Below, piece by piece: positions 55,653 through 64,000 of a stretch of DNA of 64,000 nt (positions are counted from its first letter, which is position 1; the number at the start of each line of letters is the position of its first letter). The position numbers and the translations under genes are program-made. This DNA is from Pogonophryne albipinna (Eukaryota > Chordata > Actinopteri > Perciformes > Artedidraconidae). Below the pieces are notes generated by a model. It worked only from the letters and a program-made list of their open reading frames with translations. It was not told the DNA's origin and made no database searches. The DNA lies in assembly GCA_028583405.1 (NCBI GenBank), contig CM053253.1:6846451-6910450 (forward strand). Direction: 5' to 3'.

Positions 55653-55859
55653 ACTCAGCTGTCTTTCTGTAGCTCTGTCCACATTGTTCTGGTCACATTA
55701 AAAACTCAGCTGTCTTTCTGTAGCTCTGTCCACATTGTTCTGGTCACATTAAAAACTCAGCTGTCTTTCTGTAGCTCTGTCCACATTGTTCTGGTCACAT
55801 TAAAAACTCAGCTGTCTTTCTGTAGCTCTGTCCACATTGTTCTGGTCACATTAAAAACT
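55653..55859. repeat. 51-bp tandem repeat, four copies
   Basis: Unit starts are at 55653, 55704, 55755 and 55806, with a partial fifth at 55857. The period is exactly 51 bp and the copies are near identical (ACTCAGCTGTCTTTCTGTAG, then CTCTGTCCACATTGTTCTGG). It lies 117-323 bp upstream of the atp6ap1 start codon. Confidence 0.97.
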
Positions 55860-57093
55860 CAGGAATAGTTTAATTTCTCTCAGCCAGGACACCGGAAGAT
55901 ATCCTTAGCTGTCAGGGACTTCCGGTCTGTGCTGCTGCTGTAATGCTAACGTTAACGATTGTTAGCAAGTGGACAGATGCACTTTATGGTTTGAAACATA
56001 AAATGTGAATACATAATAATACACTTTTACTTGTAACACTTTAATGCATATTATACTTATAATACCTTAGTACATTTTGCCGATATTAAATACTTTATTT
56101 TATTATATTTATGAAAGGTTTGACTAAAACACGTTTACTGGAATTGTTCACATTGTGATGATCATTTAAATTAAAGATCTGAATACTTCTTCAACTACTG
56201 GCTAATGTTTACGAAAGTATTTGAGGCTTTAACAATAAACTGTCATAATATTTTGGTTGCCATAAACAGACATTCATAGATACTTAGATACTATGTAGGC
56301 CTATATTGCAGCTGAACAATGAATGGCAGGTACACCTGGCAACTGTCCAGGGTGCTGCTGACACACTCCTACATTTTGATATTTCCCTGTTCGTATCATC
56401 ATGTCCCATTATAACCATAAGATGCATTTACAAACACTGTTAAAGAAAAACATAAAAGCAAATAATGAAAATTTGACATCGTTTTTCTCTATTGAAAAGG
56501 GCCTGCGTGAGGTCAGTGAAAGCAACTCCCATCCACACAGCTGTGGTGGCGGAGGCATACCACTGGCTGCATCCGCGTAACGCTGCACCTACAACTGGAA
56601 AGGAAGGATAGAAAAAGAAAATAGAGATAGCACAGACTTGTACAAAATGTATTTAAATGGCAAAACATGTTAAACTCCGAGCCAAAGTATGAAATGAAAC
56701 TAAACATGTGTAAAATCGCAGGATAAAGCCACCTCACAGCGGAGGGTTTCGTATTACACCCAGCCTTTCAGTTTGAGCCCATTGTGTGGCAGGATGGGAA
56801 GTGAGGAGGATACGCACTACTTTCCGTCGCGCAATCACATTGTTCTAGAGTGCTCCACGATCAGGGCCATCTTTGGTCGTCCTCGCCGGTGACAGTGTGG
56901 ACAGTTTATTCCATTGGTCATCAATGCCTAACGATTCATAAATAATACTCAACTTTAAACAAGCCGTTTGACGCACTCTTGCAGAGAAAAGGGAGCTAGA
57001 TCCCCGGTTTTTGTGGACTGTTCATTCTTTCCTTCAATACCCTTAATTTCTCAAGGCAAAAAGAGGGCGAGACGGGAGAGGCGGTGATACAAC

Positions 57094-63550
<6,457 letters not shown>

Positions 63551-64000
63551 GCGGTAGAGAGGCTTCAGAGAGAGGGCGGGGCCTGGGAGAGGAGGCGGGG
63601 CTTAAAAGAGGCAAAAGATGAGGCAGAGGGTCCGTTAGAGGGCCTTGAAAAACCATCAGTGGGGGAGAGGGTGTGTTTCTGGCCTCAGCTGTTTGCCTCC
63701 TCTCCCTTACGTCCCTCTCTCTCTTGACACGCTCACACACACACACACACACACACACCCGCACATACACACGCTGTTCAAATACTCACACTCCTTATCT
63801 CTGTCACTGTAAAGCAGGGTTGATATGGTCTTTCATTCCATTGTAGAATTTACAGTATAACCATGTCTTAAATATTATCATTGGAGGTGAATTTATTACT
63901 TGTCGTCGGCGATCTTCAGAGCATTTTCATTCTTTCTGTAACGTCTTTCTCCTCGTATCAGAGGTCGTCGGGTGGTTGGACGATTGATGGCATTGAGAAG
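63551..64000 (+). other. gdi1: gdi1 3'UTR (runs off the window)
   Basis: Sequence after the gdi1 stop codon. It is G/A-rich at first, has a short CA tract (63735-63758), and shows no canonical AATAAA before the window ends, so the 3' end of the mRNA lies beyond it. Confidence 0.6.

Larger units (their letters stand above)
55537..57093. other. atp6ap1-gdi1 divergent promoter region
   Basis: 1.56 kb between two opposing start codons. It holds the CLEAR and ETS sites, the 51-bp array, a second ACTTCCGG ETS-type site at 55918-55925, an A/T-rich middle with no gene, and the gdi1 5'UTR just before 57094. There are no further repeats I can name. Confidence 0.6.

Noticed and set aside
55653..55859. 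51-bp repeats as a CRISPR-like array
   Set aside because: Units are contiguous with no unique spacers, and the genome is vertebrate.

Overview
This is a vertebrate nuclear genome window, almost certainly from a ray-finned (teleost, probably percomorph) fish. Its genes are split into many short exons with GT-AG introns. It is dense in long CA/GT microsatellites and in short non-autonomous DNA transposons typical of fish, and its protein-coding genes are clear orthologues of human genes. Nothing bacterial, viral or operon-like is present. I found no RNA genes and no CRISPR array.

Layout. (1) 31-14169 (+): the 3' part of mical1 (end of CH domain, LIM domain, Ser/Pro-rich linker, C-terminal Rab-binding coiled coil); the FAD monooxygenase part lies upstream of the window. 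(2) 18910/20756-34518 (+): complete camk1g, a CaM kinase I gamma ending in a prenylation box (CSVM). (3) 39254-39595 (+): g0s2, a lipolysis inhibitor with an uninterrupted CDS. (4) 40579-47453 (+): complete taf8, a TFIID subunit. (5) 47817-49656 (-): complete pifo/cimap3 (pitchfork), a cilium protein. (6) 50669-55536 (-): complete atp6ap1 (Ac45), a V-ATPase accessory subunit. (7) 57094-63550 (+): complete gdi1, a Rab GDP dissociation inhibitor. I joined all exons by hand. Reading frame is kept across every junction, and the reconstructed lengths (433, 113, 308, 188, 448 and 447 aa) fit the families.

Arrangement. taf8 and pifo converge, with their 3' ends about 160 bp apart or overlapping. pifo and atp6ap1 lie in tandem on the minus strand with only about 240 bp between the atp6ap1 poly(A) signal and the pifo start codon. 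atp6ap1 and gdi1 are head to head, 1.56 kb apart. The genes do not form one pathway. camk1g-g0s2 and atp6ap1-gdi1 are neighbour pairs known from human 1q32 and Xq28.

Between the exons the window is a mosaic of transposons. Several can be delimited to the base. Three hAT-type elements have perfect 8-bp target duplications (6387-7385, 12856-13743, 43509-45142) and one has a 7/8 match (42293-43200) and keeps a BED-zinc-finger fragment of a transposase. Several TTAA-flanked piggyBac-like families occur, including an inverted pair that brackets camk1g exons 7-9. I see no new multi-gene system. The most useful new observations are regulatory and structural candidates: a near-perfect DR1/PPRE upstream of g0s2, a 9/10 CLEAR (TFEB) site just upstream of the atp6ap1 start with a 51-bp tandem array behind it, a possible 52-residue N-terminal extension of CaMKI gamma, and a probable 3'UTR intron in camk1g that holds a 212-bp GT tract facing a CA tract.
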